This document shows, in pieces, positions 10,207-19,600 of a stretch of 28,123 bases of DNA. The position numbers and the translations under genes were made by a program. Origin of the DNA: Pelagophyceae sp. CCMP2097 (taxonomy: Eukaryota; Sar; Pelagophyceae); the NCBI GenBank assembly GCA_026770575.1, contig MU657267.1, forward strand, positions 45,292-73,414. Direction: 5' to 3'. Below the pieces are notes generated by a model, which had not been told where the DNA came from, made no database searches, and saw only the letters and a list, made by a program, of their open reading frames with translations. Within the stretch, counting starts at the first letter, position 1. Each line of letters opens with the position of its first letter.

Positions 10207-10347
10207 CGCTCCTTCAAGGGGCGACACTCTGTCGCTCCTTCGAGGCGCAACACTGGCACATCCGAGTGGCGCCACGAACTGTGGGACCACGCATCCGAGT
10301 GGCGCCACTAACTGTGGCACCACCAAAAGCACTCACCAAAAGCACTA
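10207..10347. repeat. cluster of three short tandem duplications
   Basis: Three different units each occur twice in a row: CGCTCCTTCRAGG with its CGACACT/CAACACT tail (25-bp period, from 10207), a 32-bp unit beginning CATCCGAGTGGCGCCAC (from 10259), and CACCAAAAGCACT (13-bp period, from about 10321). They follow closely on the stop codon of the unknown gene. Confidence 0.7.
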
Positions 10348-10472
10348 ACGAAAACTCCGCGTTTCGCGCACCAAGGAGCCAGAGGCGGCACCAAAGCGCC
10401 CAAAGGGCAGCCCTTCCTCTCCGCTCCGCCGACATTTCGAAGCGCTCACGAATCGCCTGGACAAATACGCCT

Positions 10473-10565
10473 CACTTGCCTGCAAGTCGAAAAGACGATA
10501 ATTTGGATTAAATCAAATTAAATTTGATGTAATCAAATCCAAGTTATCGTACTCGCAGGCGAGTG
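10473..10565. repeat. inverted repeat with AT-rich centre, arms about 45 bp
   Basis: CACTTGCCTGCAAGT...ACGATAATTTGGATT...ATCAAATT on the left is mirrored by AATTTGAT...AATCCAAGTTATCGTACTCGCAGGCGAGTG on the right, with a few mismatches. It lies between two convergent genes, so it may act as a 3' hairpin for both, or it may be a very short MITE-like insertion. No duplicated target is obvious. Confidence 0.7.
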
Positions 10566-10816
10566 ATAGACGCCTATTGCACCCCGAGTCCCGCGCCTTT
10601 TCGGCAGCGCCCCGGGATCCAACGAGCCCTCCTCGGGACCGTTGCTGGGAGGGGCGCTTCGGGAGAATGCTCAGTCGCTTAGAGAGAGTCCGGCACACCT
10701 GCTCAGTCGAGCATCGATCGAGGGATCGGTCGCCGACGCGCCGCGGTCGAGTCTCTTGGCGCCCGCGGGCGGCCGAGCCTCGGAGATGCGGCGCCGAGAT
10801 GGCGGCGGGCTCTGGA

Positions 10817-11836
10817 TCAGCCAGAGGCGCGCGCCGCGAGCGCCATTGCGCCCGCGTGCCCCTTGGCCGCGGCGCGCTTGTAGAAGTGCAGCGCCTCGTC
10901 GTCGTCCTGCGGCACGCCATGACCGCGTGCGTAACACAGGCCGAGGTTGGCGAGCGCGTATGGCTCGCCCTGCGCCGCGGCGAGGCGCCACCACCGCACA
11001 GCTTCGTCGAACGACTGCGCCACGCCCTTGCCGGAGTAGAACGCACTGCCGAGATTGGCTTGGGCTTGAGGAAATGCTTGCTCGGCTGCGCGTCGGAACC
11101 ACTGCACGGCGGTCTCGTTATTGATCTTGACGTTAAGTCCGGTCTGATAACAACATCCCAGGTTCACCTGACCTTTAGGGTGCCCTTGCGCCGCGGCAAG
11201 CTCGTATAGCTGGAACGCCCGCTTCGGGCTCTTCTTTAGACCATGCATTCCTTCATGGTACCTGGCTCCGAGCTGCAGCTGCGCCTCAGCGTGTCCTTTG
11301 TCCACGTGCTTCTGCAGCCGGCGCAGCCAATCGGCGTCTGACGTGGCGGCTGGCGCTCGGCAGAGCGGGCACCGCTCGTCGTGCTGCTCGCACTTGACGA
11401 AACATGCCGTACAAATCTCCTTGCAGCAGCACTCGTAGAATGTTCGCCGGCCACTTTGGAGTGGAAGCAGGTCGAGGCAGATAGCACACGTCCCGCGCCA
11501 GGACGGCGTGTCGTCATTAAGCGCGTTGGCCTTGACCAACGCCGTCGGTCCAACAGCCGATAAGCGCGCCGCCGCCTTGGAACTGTCCTCCAACAAGACG
11601 TCGTCGACGACAGCCGGCGCCTCCTTGGGCTTCTTCGCCGGCATGAGTTCGTCGAGGAGGCGGTCCTGGAACTCGGCGGTCATCTGCTTGCACGCCTTGT
11701 TGTGCCCTCCTTTCCAGTCTACGAGCTGGCACGCCTTTGAGCAGTAGTGGCGCGACTTGCACTTGGCGCAGTGCTTGCCGTTCGGCGCGGCGCAGACGCA
11801 GCAGGGCTTTGGAGCGGCTGCGGGCGGAGCGTCCAT
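10817..11836 (-). CDS. MYND finger, RING-like finger and Sel1-repeat protein
   Basis: An uninterrupted frame of 339 residues. The MYND zinc finger uses C12, C15, C23, C26, C32, C36, H45 and C49. A RING-like finger spans about 117-159 (CAICLDLLP, CCCKEICTAC, CPLCRAP). From about 168 to the end come at least four Sel1/TPR-like units (AFQLYELAAAQGHPKG, AVQWFRRAAEQAFPQA, AVRWWRLAAAQGEPYA, ALHFYKRAAAKGHAGA). MYND and Sel1 units bind proteins, and RING fingers often recruit ubiquitin-conjugating enzymes, so an adaptor or E3-like role is possible but unproven. The start MDAPPAAAPKP is preferred to one 30 codons upstream because similarity to the pseudogene copy at 3299-4307 begins there. Its start lies 182 bp from the divergent flavin oxidoreductase gene. 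Confidence 0.88.
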   Translation of the reverse strand: MDAPPAAAPKPCCVCAAPNGKHCAKCKSRHYCSKACQLVDWKGGHNKACKQMTAEFQDRLLDELMPAKKPKEAPAVVDDVLLEDSSKAAARLSAVGPTALVKANALNDDTPSWRGTCAICLDLLPLQSGRRTFYECCCKEICTACFVKCEQHDERCPLCRAPAATSDADWLRRLQKHVDKGHAEAQLQLGARYHEGMHGLKKSPKRAFQLYELAAAQGHPKGQVNLGCCYQTGLNVKINNETAVQWFRRAAEQAFPQAQANLGSAFYSGKGVAQSFDEAVRWWRLAAAQGEPYALANLGLCYARGHGVPQDDDEALHFYKRAAAKGHAGAMALAARASG

Positions 11837-12018
11837 CCTGGGCGAGGCTGGCGCTCCGTCCGACAGCGCTCGGGTAGAGCGGGGAGGGCGACTCTCGTGA
11901 GCTACTCTCGTGTACGCGGGAGTCACGGACGACTCTGCGGGATTTTTCTGTGCGGAACCGCGGGCTCAGACGTTTGGCGAAAGGTATACGGCTGCCGGCG
12001 TCGTCGACGCCTTGTTGG
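11837..12018. promoter_or_regulatory. short divergent promoter region
   Basis: Only 182 bp separate the start codons of the Sel1-repeat gene (leftward) and the flavin oxidoreductase gene (rightward). Both promoters and 5' leaders must fit here unless an upstream non-coding exon exists. GAGCTACTCTCGTG-like bases are partly repeated near 11890-11915, but no known element is recognised. Confidence 0.35.
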
Positions 12019-13981
12019 ATGGCGGAGCTGGGCGATTGCGTGCGGCTGCGGTGCGGCGTGGTGCTGCCGAATCGGATTGTAAAGGCGGCGACGTCTGAGC
12101 ATTTGGGCCATCCTCGGTCGAACGATCCTACCGCAGAACTCTACAATCTCTACCAAACTTGGTCCGAGAGCGGCTGCGGCACGATCATCACCGGCAACAT
12201 AATGGTCGACCGAAGAAGGCTCGAGGCCCCGAGAAACGTCGTGCGTGAATGGCGAGCGTCGTTTGAGGGCGAGCGACGATGCCGCCGGCCGGCCGTATAC
12301 TGTCTTCGGAAAGCGCACGGTTTGCATGTAGGTCATCGACAGCTATACGGACTTGCGCGCGCTGGAGGCGTGGGCGGCGCGCGCGCACGGCCGGGGGGTG
12401 GGCGTGAGTGTCCGGGGAGACGCGCGAGCGTGTATGGAGACCCCGGGGAGAGCGTTCAGGCATACCTCGGGGAGACCCCTTCAGAGCGGGCACTTTAGGC
12501 TTCGTCGGGCGCCCCCGCCATCGTCGTCCTGGTCCAGCTGGGCCACCCGGGCCGGCAGTCGCCGGTGTCGGTTTCGTGGGCGCGGCCGGTGGCGCCTTCG
12601 TCCGTCGGTCTGGCGCTCGCCGGCGTCGGGGTGCAGTTGCATCGGTCGCCGCGCGAGCTCGAAAAAGATGAAGTCGAAGACGTCATTTCCCGTTTTGCCG
12701 CTTCCGCGAAGCTCGTTTGTGAAGCCGGCTTCGAAGGCGTCCAGGTGCATGGGGCTCATGGTTACCTTTTGTCTTCTTTCCTTTCAAAGGCCACCAACCA
12801 TCGAAAAGACGCCTTCGGAGGTGCGCTCCTCCCACAAAGAGGCCTCTCCAAGACGCCCAGCCCAGGCACCTCGTCCAAGCGCCGCGAAATGCTGCTCCGA
12901 GTCTGCCGCGCCTGCCGCGTGCGTCGACTCTTGGGCTGCGTCGGCGGGGGCCTCGCCGTATTGCCGCTCCGCCGTGCCGCTCCGGCCCGCCGTCTGAGGA
13001 GAAGGTGGCGCCTCGTCGAGTCGTTTTTAGGCGGCTATTGGCCCAAGCAAAGTGCTTTCTGTGAAGATCAACGCGACGGACTTCGGAGAACCCGGCGACT
13101 CCTTCGAGCCCCACGACTGCGCCGAGGTGCTCGAGGCGCTCGCTCACGACGCGTGCGCAGTCGATTTTGTCGAAGTGACGGGAGGGACGTACGCAAACGG
13201 GTACATGACCCGCTTTTCGGTCGGCCCATTTCTCGGCTCAGTAGTGTCGTAGGATGGCGTGCCTCGGCGACGTTGCTGACTTTGCGGAAGGCGCGCCGCG
13301 CCGCGAGGGCCTCTTCGTCCCGCTGGCGATGCAGCTGAGGCGCGCGCTGCGCTCCGGTGGTCACGGCGACGCACAAAACGGCGACATCGGCGTGCGCCTC
13401 ATGGTCACGGGCGGTGCGTCCGGGGGGGCGAAGATTGTGGTGCATCGAAACGTCGGAGAGACAAGGAAACTCTGGTGGGCGCCCGCTCCGCGCCCAAAGG
13501 GGCCTTTCACAAATGGGTCCTTCGAAAAGGCCCCTCGAAAAGGCCCCTCGAAACGGCACCTATAGGCTTCATGACGCGAAACGGCGCATCGACGGCCATC
13601 TGCGAGGGCGACGACGCACCGGATCTAGTCGGCGTCGCTCGATTGCTCTGCGTCGACGCTGAAGCAGTCCGCGCGTGGGTTGCAAAAGGGGAGGGAGGCG
13701 CGCCGCCGCCGGAGAAAGCTGGCCATGCCCCAGCCGCTCCCCGGCGGCTGGTTCGGCTGCGGCGCACGCTCATCCCGGGCCTGAACTACGGCTGGCACAC
13801 GCGGCAGCTGAAGCGCCTTTCGCGCGGGCTGGCGCCGAAGATGGATATGTCTCACTTTCCGTTTGTATTCTTCGATTTACCAAGGGCTTTGCTCTTCGAA
13901 CCAGCGCGCGTCCCCCCCGCAAAGTGGCTCGCCCTCGCCGCCGCCGCCGCCGCCGTCGCAGCCGCCTGGGCGGCCGCGTGA
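12019..13981 (+). CDS. NADH:flavin oxidoreductase / Old Yellow Enzyme family, 7 exons
   Basis: Exons are 12019-12240, 12332-12403, 12499-12820, 12866-12918, 13031-13200, 13253-13413 and 13566-13981. They splice in phase to 471 residues with a TGA stop. Family landmarks, in order: LPNRIVKAATSE near the N-terminus, VQLGHPGRQSP (about 111-120), the active-site stretch GVQVHGAHGYLLSSFLS with H182 and H185, NHRKDAFGG (198-206), SVKINATDF, VEVTGGTY and MVTGGF, then the FMN phosphate-binding region DLVGVARLLCVD. These enzymes carry FMN in a TIM barrel and reduce activated C=C bonds with NAD(P)H; the substrate is not predictable. Beyond the barrel a C-terminal extension ends in a strongly hydrophobic Ala-rich segment (WLALAAAAAAVAAAWAAA), possibly a tail anchor. 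Donors are mostly GTGCGT. The start lacks a strong independent signal, and an upstream exon is possible. Confidence 0.88.
13498..13560. repeat. short run of the CTCGA(A/G)ACGGCCCC minisatellite inside an intron
   Basis: Within intron 6 of the flavin oxidoreductase gene (13414-13565), units such as GGGGCCTTTC, GAAAAGGCCCCTC and GAAACGGCACC recur at 13-14 bp spacing. They match the unit of the large arrays at 14.6-15.1 and 23.2-24.8 kb. Only about three to four copies are present. Confidence 0.7.
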
Positions 13982-14204
13982 ACCGGCCGAGGTTTTGATC
14001 CATTACTGCACTTCTTTCCCAGGATATAAATAATCAACCCTCACCTCACTAAGAGTAACCTGCCAATTGTATCCGAAGGACTCCGTCTATGCCTTGCCGA
14101 CGGCCGCGCAAACGGCATAGCCGACGGCCGGTTTCGTTGCACCTGTCGACGGCCTCCGCCCCGGCGACCGCGCGGCTTCCGTGCTGAAGATGGTGCGCCC
14201 TCGG
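13982..14204. other. intergenic with GCCGACGGCC direct repeats
   Basis: Short region after the oxidoreductase stop. GCCGACGGCC occurs near 14096 and 14122, and TCGACGGCC near 14146. No gene is recognised. Confidence 0.45.
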
Positions 14205-15650
14205 TGCATCCAGGAGCAGGGATGGGTTCGGGTTTGCCCTTCAACCCGTGGGTCCGGCTTGCCGGGTTATAGCGTTTTGGCCTGCACGTCTTTGAGTGGG
14301 TCTGGCCGTAGCCCGAACCCGACCCTTCGAAGACGTGCTTGGTATCTCGACCAACCCGCGACCCTTTGGGTTTGGCACAGATTGAAAACCAGACTCGAAG
14401 ATGCCATTGCACGGCCTCTGCGCAGTCGCTTGCAAGGCCTCTTTTGAGATGCCCTTGAAAAGACCTCCGGGCGGGCCCCTGCAGAGGCCTCATTCAATTC
14501 GATCGCACGGCTCCGGAACCACACGTCTTTCGAGCGGTGGCCCTCGGAAAGGTGCCCGCGGCGCGGATCGGGCCTCGGGAGCCGCGGCCCGCGCGAGGTT
14601 TCGAGAGGGCCGTCTCGAGTGGTCGTCTCAAAGGACCGTTCGAAGGGACCGTTTCGAGGGGCCGGCGAGAGTCTTGAGGGGCTGACTCGAGGGGCCCTCC
14701 AAAGGCGCCGTTTCGAGGCGTCGTCTTAATGGGCCGGCACGAGGGGTCTTCTCGAAAGGGCCCTCCAAAGGCACCATTTCGAGGGGCCTTTTCAAAGGGC
14801 TTTTTCGAGGCACCGTCTCATGCGCCGTCAAAGAGCGGCCGTCTTGAGGCGCCGTGTCGAAGGGCCGCCTCAAGGGGCCCTTTCGAGAAGCCGTTCAAAG
14901 GCGCCTTTTTCGAGGGGCTTTTTCGAGGGGCCATTTCGAATGGCCGTCTCGAAGGACCATCTAAAGGGGTCGTTTCGAGCGGCCCTCTCGAAGGGCCGGT
15001 GAGAGGGGCCGTCTCGAGGGACCGTCTCGGACGGGCCGTCTGACAGAGAGGCCGTTTCGAGGGGCCCTCCGAGAGGCCGGCGAGCAAGGCCTTTTCGAGG
15101 GGCCGTCTCGAGGGGCGTTCAAGGGACCTTGAAAGAGACCTTGCAAGCGACCGCACAGAGGCCGGGCAAGTGACTTCCAAAGTCGCTTTCCGGACGGACT
15201 CCCGCAAAGGCCTCTTTGGGAGCTACTTGCGAGGCCTCTGCGTGGTCACTTGCAAGGCCTCTTTCGAGGGCCCTTGGAAAGCTCTCCGGGCGGGCCCCTG
15301 TAAGGCCTCTTTTGCGGGCACTTACAGAGCCTTGGCACGGTCGCTTGCAAGACCTTTTTAAAGGGCCCGCCCGAGCGACCGTTCGAGCGACTGTCCGAGC
15401 GACTGTCCAGGGGAAGTCACAGAGGGGGCGCAGTCGAGGGGCCGGCAGCCGAGTGACCGTCTAAGGGACCGTCGAGAAACTGCCGTCGAAGCGACCAGGA
15501 GCTTCAACGGGTTCGGGGTTGCCCTTCAACCCGCGGGTCGGGTTTGCCGGGTTTGCGCGTTTTGGCCGACCCGTATACCCGCGAGTCTGGCCGTAGCCTG
15601 AAACCCGGCAAACCCGCGGGTCCCCGACAAACCCGCGGGTTTATAATTCC
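14205..15650. repeat. composite repeat element, copy 1 (inverted relative to 22985-25260)
   Basis: Module order: a core of about 200 bp starting CAGGAGCAGGG with CCGGGTTTGC/GCGTTTTGG and GGTCTGGCCGTAGCCCGAAC (14205-14400); a GCAAGGCCTCTT module (14400-14500); a unique stretch with CGGCGCGGATCGGGCCTCGG (to 14590); an array of about 14-bp units GGGGCCGTCTCGAG (14590-15115); a second AGGCCT module (15120-15360); a GAGCGACTGTCC module (15360-15490); and a second diverged core (15490-15640). Each module has an inverted counterpart in syntaxin intron 2 at recognisable similarity. No protein of mobile-element type is encoded. Confidence 0.8.
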
Positions 15651-16623
15651 GGTAGACCCCACTGGGGGCTGGCCCCGTCGACGCGAGCATCTCCAAGTGC
15701 GAGTCTCACGGTATATGAACCAGAACCCGACTGCTGTTCAAAACACCAACGACCCCCCTTGAGAACACACTTGCCTCGTGCGTGTGGAGATAGACCAACC
15801 CCTCGACCGTACGTTGGTGAAGCTTGCGGCGACCGCCGTCGAGCGCGCGCCCCGAGCAGCGCACGTGGCGTTCGACTCTCGCTCCTCGACGCGGGAGGGC
15901 GTGATTACAAAGCCCTGTCCAACATTTCATAATTCTCATTCACCTACGCTGTGGTTGTGGATCAGAGCTCCGTGGCCATAGATCTCTTTGGAGCGGCGCA
16001 CCATGATATCCTAGATTCGAGCACTGCCCATCGATGCACGCGCAGTCTCTCAGCCCACCGTGTTCGCCAAGGACTCGAAAAGCACCGTCCAAAATCCCGT
16101 CGTCAAAACGTCTTCGCCCCACGCCGTGGCCGTGAATCAGAGCTCCGTGGCCCTGGATCAGAGCCCGGGAGCGTACCATAACGCCGCCCACTCGGTGCAA
16201 CCTTCGATGCACTCGCCCGTCGCAACTCGCCGCGTCGGCGCAGGCCACGGAAGCACCGTCCAAAGACCCGTCGAACGTCCACGCACGGTACTCTGCCGCA
16301 AGGCAGCGCAGCGACCCGGCGCACGACGGTACGACCATCCACCCCACCAGCCGTCCCACCGAGGCGCCGCGTCGCACGCCCAGGACTCCACCGCCAAAGC
16401 TCCCCCTAGTAAGATTTTGATTCACTCCAAGTCGCCAATCGTTTTTTTACACTTCGCTTCGTCGGCGATCCGACGCAGCCTTTGCGGCCCGGGCCGCGCC
16501 GAAAGGCGGCGCGGCCAATCGGCGCGGCCAAAGGGCCGGGGCGCTGCGCGGGCCGCGCCGATGCTCCACTTGCGTGAGGGCCCCGGTTATGGTGTTCCCA
16601 ATCAACGGGCTGGTTTCCACCGG
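15651..16623. other. intergenic 3' region of the syntaxin gene with scattered short duplications
   Basis: No gene is supported. Several phrases recur loosely: GATCAGAGCTCCGTGGCC (near 15960), GAATCAGAGCTCCGTGGCC (near 16135), and AGCACCGTCCAAA (near 16081 and 16253). A very GC-rich GGCGCGGCC-repeating stretch lies at 16480-16565. CCGGTTATGGT-type bases flank the syntaxin stop codon (near 16583 and 16620). Long open frames on both strands here lack domains. Confidence 0.5.
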
Positions 16624-19600
16624 TTATGGTTTCCCAAAGGCGCCCACCGCCGCGAGCAGGACGACGATGACAACCAAGACGATGACGATGATGCAACAGT
16701 ACCGTTTGCGGATGTCGCTCTGGTATTTGATGGCATACCTTTAGGGTATTATTTGGTATTTTTAAGACACAGGTTTCGAGGGTGGCCTCCGGCCGCCCTC
16801 CGCGACGGGTAAACCTCCAACCCTCGGAGCGCGCCTCGCGCCGTTGGCGCGGCACCCCGGGCTGCGCGCGCGACGCCGCTGTCCTTTGCGTGTGTGTTGA
16901 AACAAAAGCAAGGGCCCCTGTGGCAACGTCCCTCCCCGTAACAACATCCCCGTGACAACATCTCTAAGAACAACGCCCCCGCGACAAGGTCCCCGCGACA
17001 ACGCCCCCGCGACAACGTCCCTGCGACAACGCCCCCGTCACAACCTCCCTGAGACAAGAGCCCCGCGACAAGGACCCTGAGACGATGTTCTCCGGCGAGG
17101 TCCTCGTGACACGGACTCTGCTGCGACACGCCCTGTGGCAACGCGACGAGGTTCCTCTGGCAAGGTCCCTGCGACAAGGTTCCAATGGCACGGGCCTCGT
17201 GACAAGGTTCCGATAGCACGGTCCCTGCGACAAGAACCCCGCGAAAAGGTCCCTGTGACGAGAACCCTGCGAGAAGAAATCCTGCGAAAAGGTCCCTGCG
17301 AGAAGAATTTTGTGGCAAGAACCCTGTGGCAAGAACCCTGTGACAAGGTTCCCGTGCCAAGGTTCCTATGGCACGGTCCCTATGACACGAACCCCACGAC
17401 AAGGTCCCTGGGACAAGTTCCCTGCGACAAGGCAAGGTTCCCATGGCAAGGTCCCTGGAACAAGTCCCCTGAGACAAGAGCCCCGTGACAAGGACCCTGA
17501 GACAAGGTCCCCGCGAGAAGAACCCTGTAGCAAAGTCCCCGAGACACGATTCCCGGAACGAGGTCCCCGTCGCAAGGTCCCTGTGACGAGGTCCCTGTGA
17601 CGGGGTCCCTTTGACAGGATCCCGTGGTCAATGTGACAAGGTCGCCGTGGCAGCTTCCCCGTCACACGGTCCCTTTGACAAGGTTCCCGCGACAGACATC
17701 CCGTAAAGGTCCCTGCGATGAGGCTCGCGTGACACGGTCCCTGTGGCAAGAACCTTGTGACACGGGCCCCGTGGCAAGATCCTATGACGAGGGCTCTATC
17801 AGACGACGTCCCCGCGACGACGTCGCTGTGACGAAGTCCCGTTGACAAGTTTCCCGTGTCAAGGTCTCTCTTGACAAAGACCCCTTGACAAGGACCCTTG
17901 CGACACGGCCCCCGTGACAAAGACCCTGTGTGTCCAAATGACAGCGTCCCGTGACAAAAGTCCACGTGGCACGTCGCTGTGTCAAGGTCCACGTGGAGAC
18001 GACGTCGCCGTGACGAGGTTCCCGCGACGCAGCCTTGTGACAAGCAATCTGGACACGGTCCCCGTGACAAGGCTCCGCGACAAGGTCCCGCGACAGAGTT
18101 CCCGTGACAAGGTCCCTCTGACAACGTCTCCATGACAAGGTTCCCGTGACGAGGTTTTTGTGGCAAGGCCCCCTTTGACAAGGTCCCGTGACACGGTCCC
18201 TGCGACGAGACCTGACAACATTCCTGTGACTAAAGTCCCCGCGACAAGTCCCCGTGACACGTCCCCGTGACACGAACTCTATGGAGACAACGTGACGAGG
18301 TTCCCGTGACACGGTCCCTATGGCAAGGTCCCGCGGCAAAGTCCCGTGAGAAGAACCCCGTGACTCGCCCCCACGGTCCCCGCGACGAGGACCCTGCGTG
18401 TCAACGTGACAACGTCTCGTGACAAAAGTCCCCGCGACAAGGTCCCTGCGACGAGGGTCCCTGCGGTGACAAAGTCCCCGTAACGAGGTCCCGTGGCAAG
18501 GTCCCTATGGCAGGGTCCCTATGGCAAGTTCCCGTGACAGGGTCCATATGACAAGGACCCTATGACGACGGCCCCATGCCCTTGCGACAAGGACCCCGTG
18601 ACGAGATCCCTGCGACGCGGTCCCTGACAGCATCCCGGTGACGAGGTCCCCGTGACAAGGTCCTTGTGAGACCAAGTCCCTGAGCCAAAGAGCCCCTGCG
18701 AGACCCGGTCCCCGAGACGGGCGGCCGTCTCGAGGCCGTCTGCAGGGTCAAAGCCGTCTCGAAGCCGTCTATGGTCCGTCTCGAGGCCGTCTTGGCTTCG
18801 ACTCGAGGCCGTTTCGAGCGTTGTCTCGAGGCCGTCTTGGGACCGTCTTGAGGACAGTCGAGAGGACGGCCGAGAGGTCGTCTCAAGGACCGTCTCGAGG
18901 CCGTCTTGGGGCCGTCTCGAAGACCAACTCGAAGACCAACTCGAGGCGGCCGTCTGCAGGGCCGTCTGCAGGGCCGTCGTAAGGCCGTCTCGAGGACCGT
19001 CTCGAGGACCGTCTCGAGGACCTTGCGGCCGTCTCGAGGCCGCCGAGGGGACCGCCTCAGAGACCGTCTCTCCATACCGTCTTCAGGACCGTCTCAAGGG
19101 CCGTCTCAACGTCGTCTCGAAGGCCGTCTTCAGGATCGTCTCGAGGGCCATCTGCAGGGCCATCTCAAGGACTGCTTCAAAGACCGTCTCGAGGACCGTC
19201 TCGAGGCCGCCTCCAGACCCCGTCTCGGGGCCGTCATAAATCCACTCGAGAAGGCCCCGCCCAGAGGCCGTCTCGTGAACCGCCTCGAGGACCTTGAGGA
19301 CCGTCTTGAGGCTGTCTCAAGGCCGTGTCGAGAGTCGTCGCGCGGCAGTCTTGAGCCGTTTGGGGCCGTCTCAAGGGCCGTCTCAAGGGACCGTCTCGAG
19401 GGATTGTCTCGGGGGGCCATCTCCTGGACCGTCTCAAGGGCCGTCTCCAGGGGCCGTCTCCAGGGCCGTCTCTTCGGCCGTCTGCAGGGCCTTTGGCGGT
19501 TCGGGGCTGCCTTCAATGGCGCGGTTATGGGCTCAATGTCGGTGTTGCCGTCTTCGATATATTCCGAGGCCGACTTGACCTGGTACCTGGCATTATAGGG

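Noticed and set aside
15940..16812. Overlapping open frames on both strands (about 160 and 250 codons)
   Set aside because: No domain, and the plus-strand frame runs antisense across the syntaxin last exon. The region contains short degenerate duplications that keep frames open.
16749..18181. Long minus-strand reading frames (up to about 270 codons) rich in SRGPC/GTLS motifs
   Set aside because: They lie in syntaxin intron 6 and merely translate the GTGACAAGGTCCC array. A 14-bp unit cycles through all frames every 42 bp and contains few stops, so open frames arise without selection.
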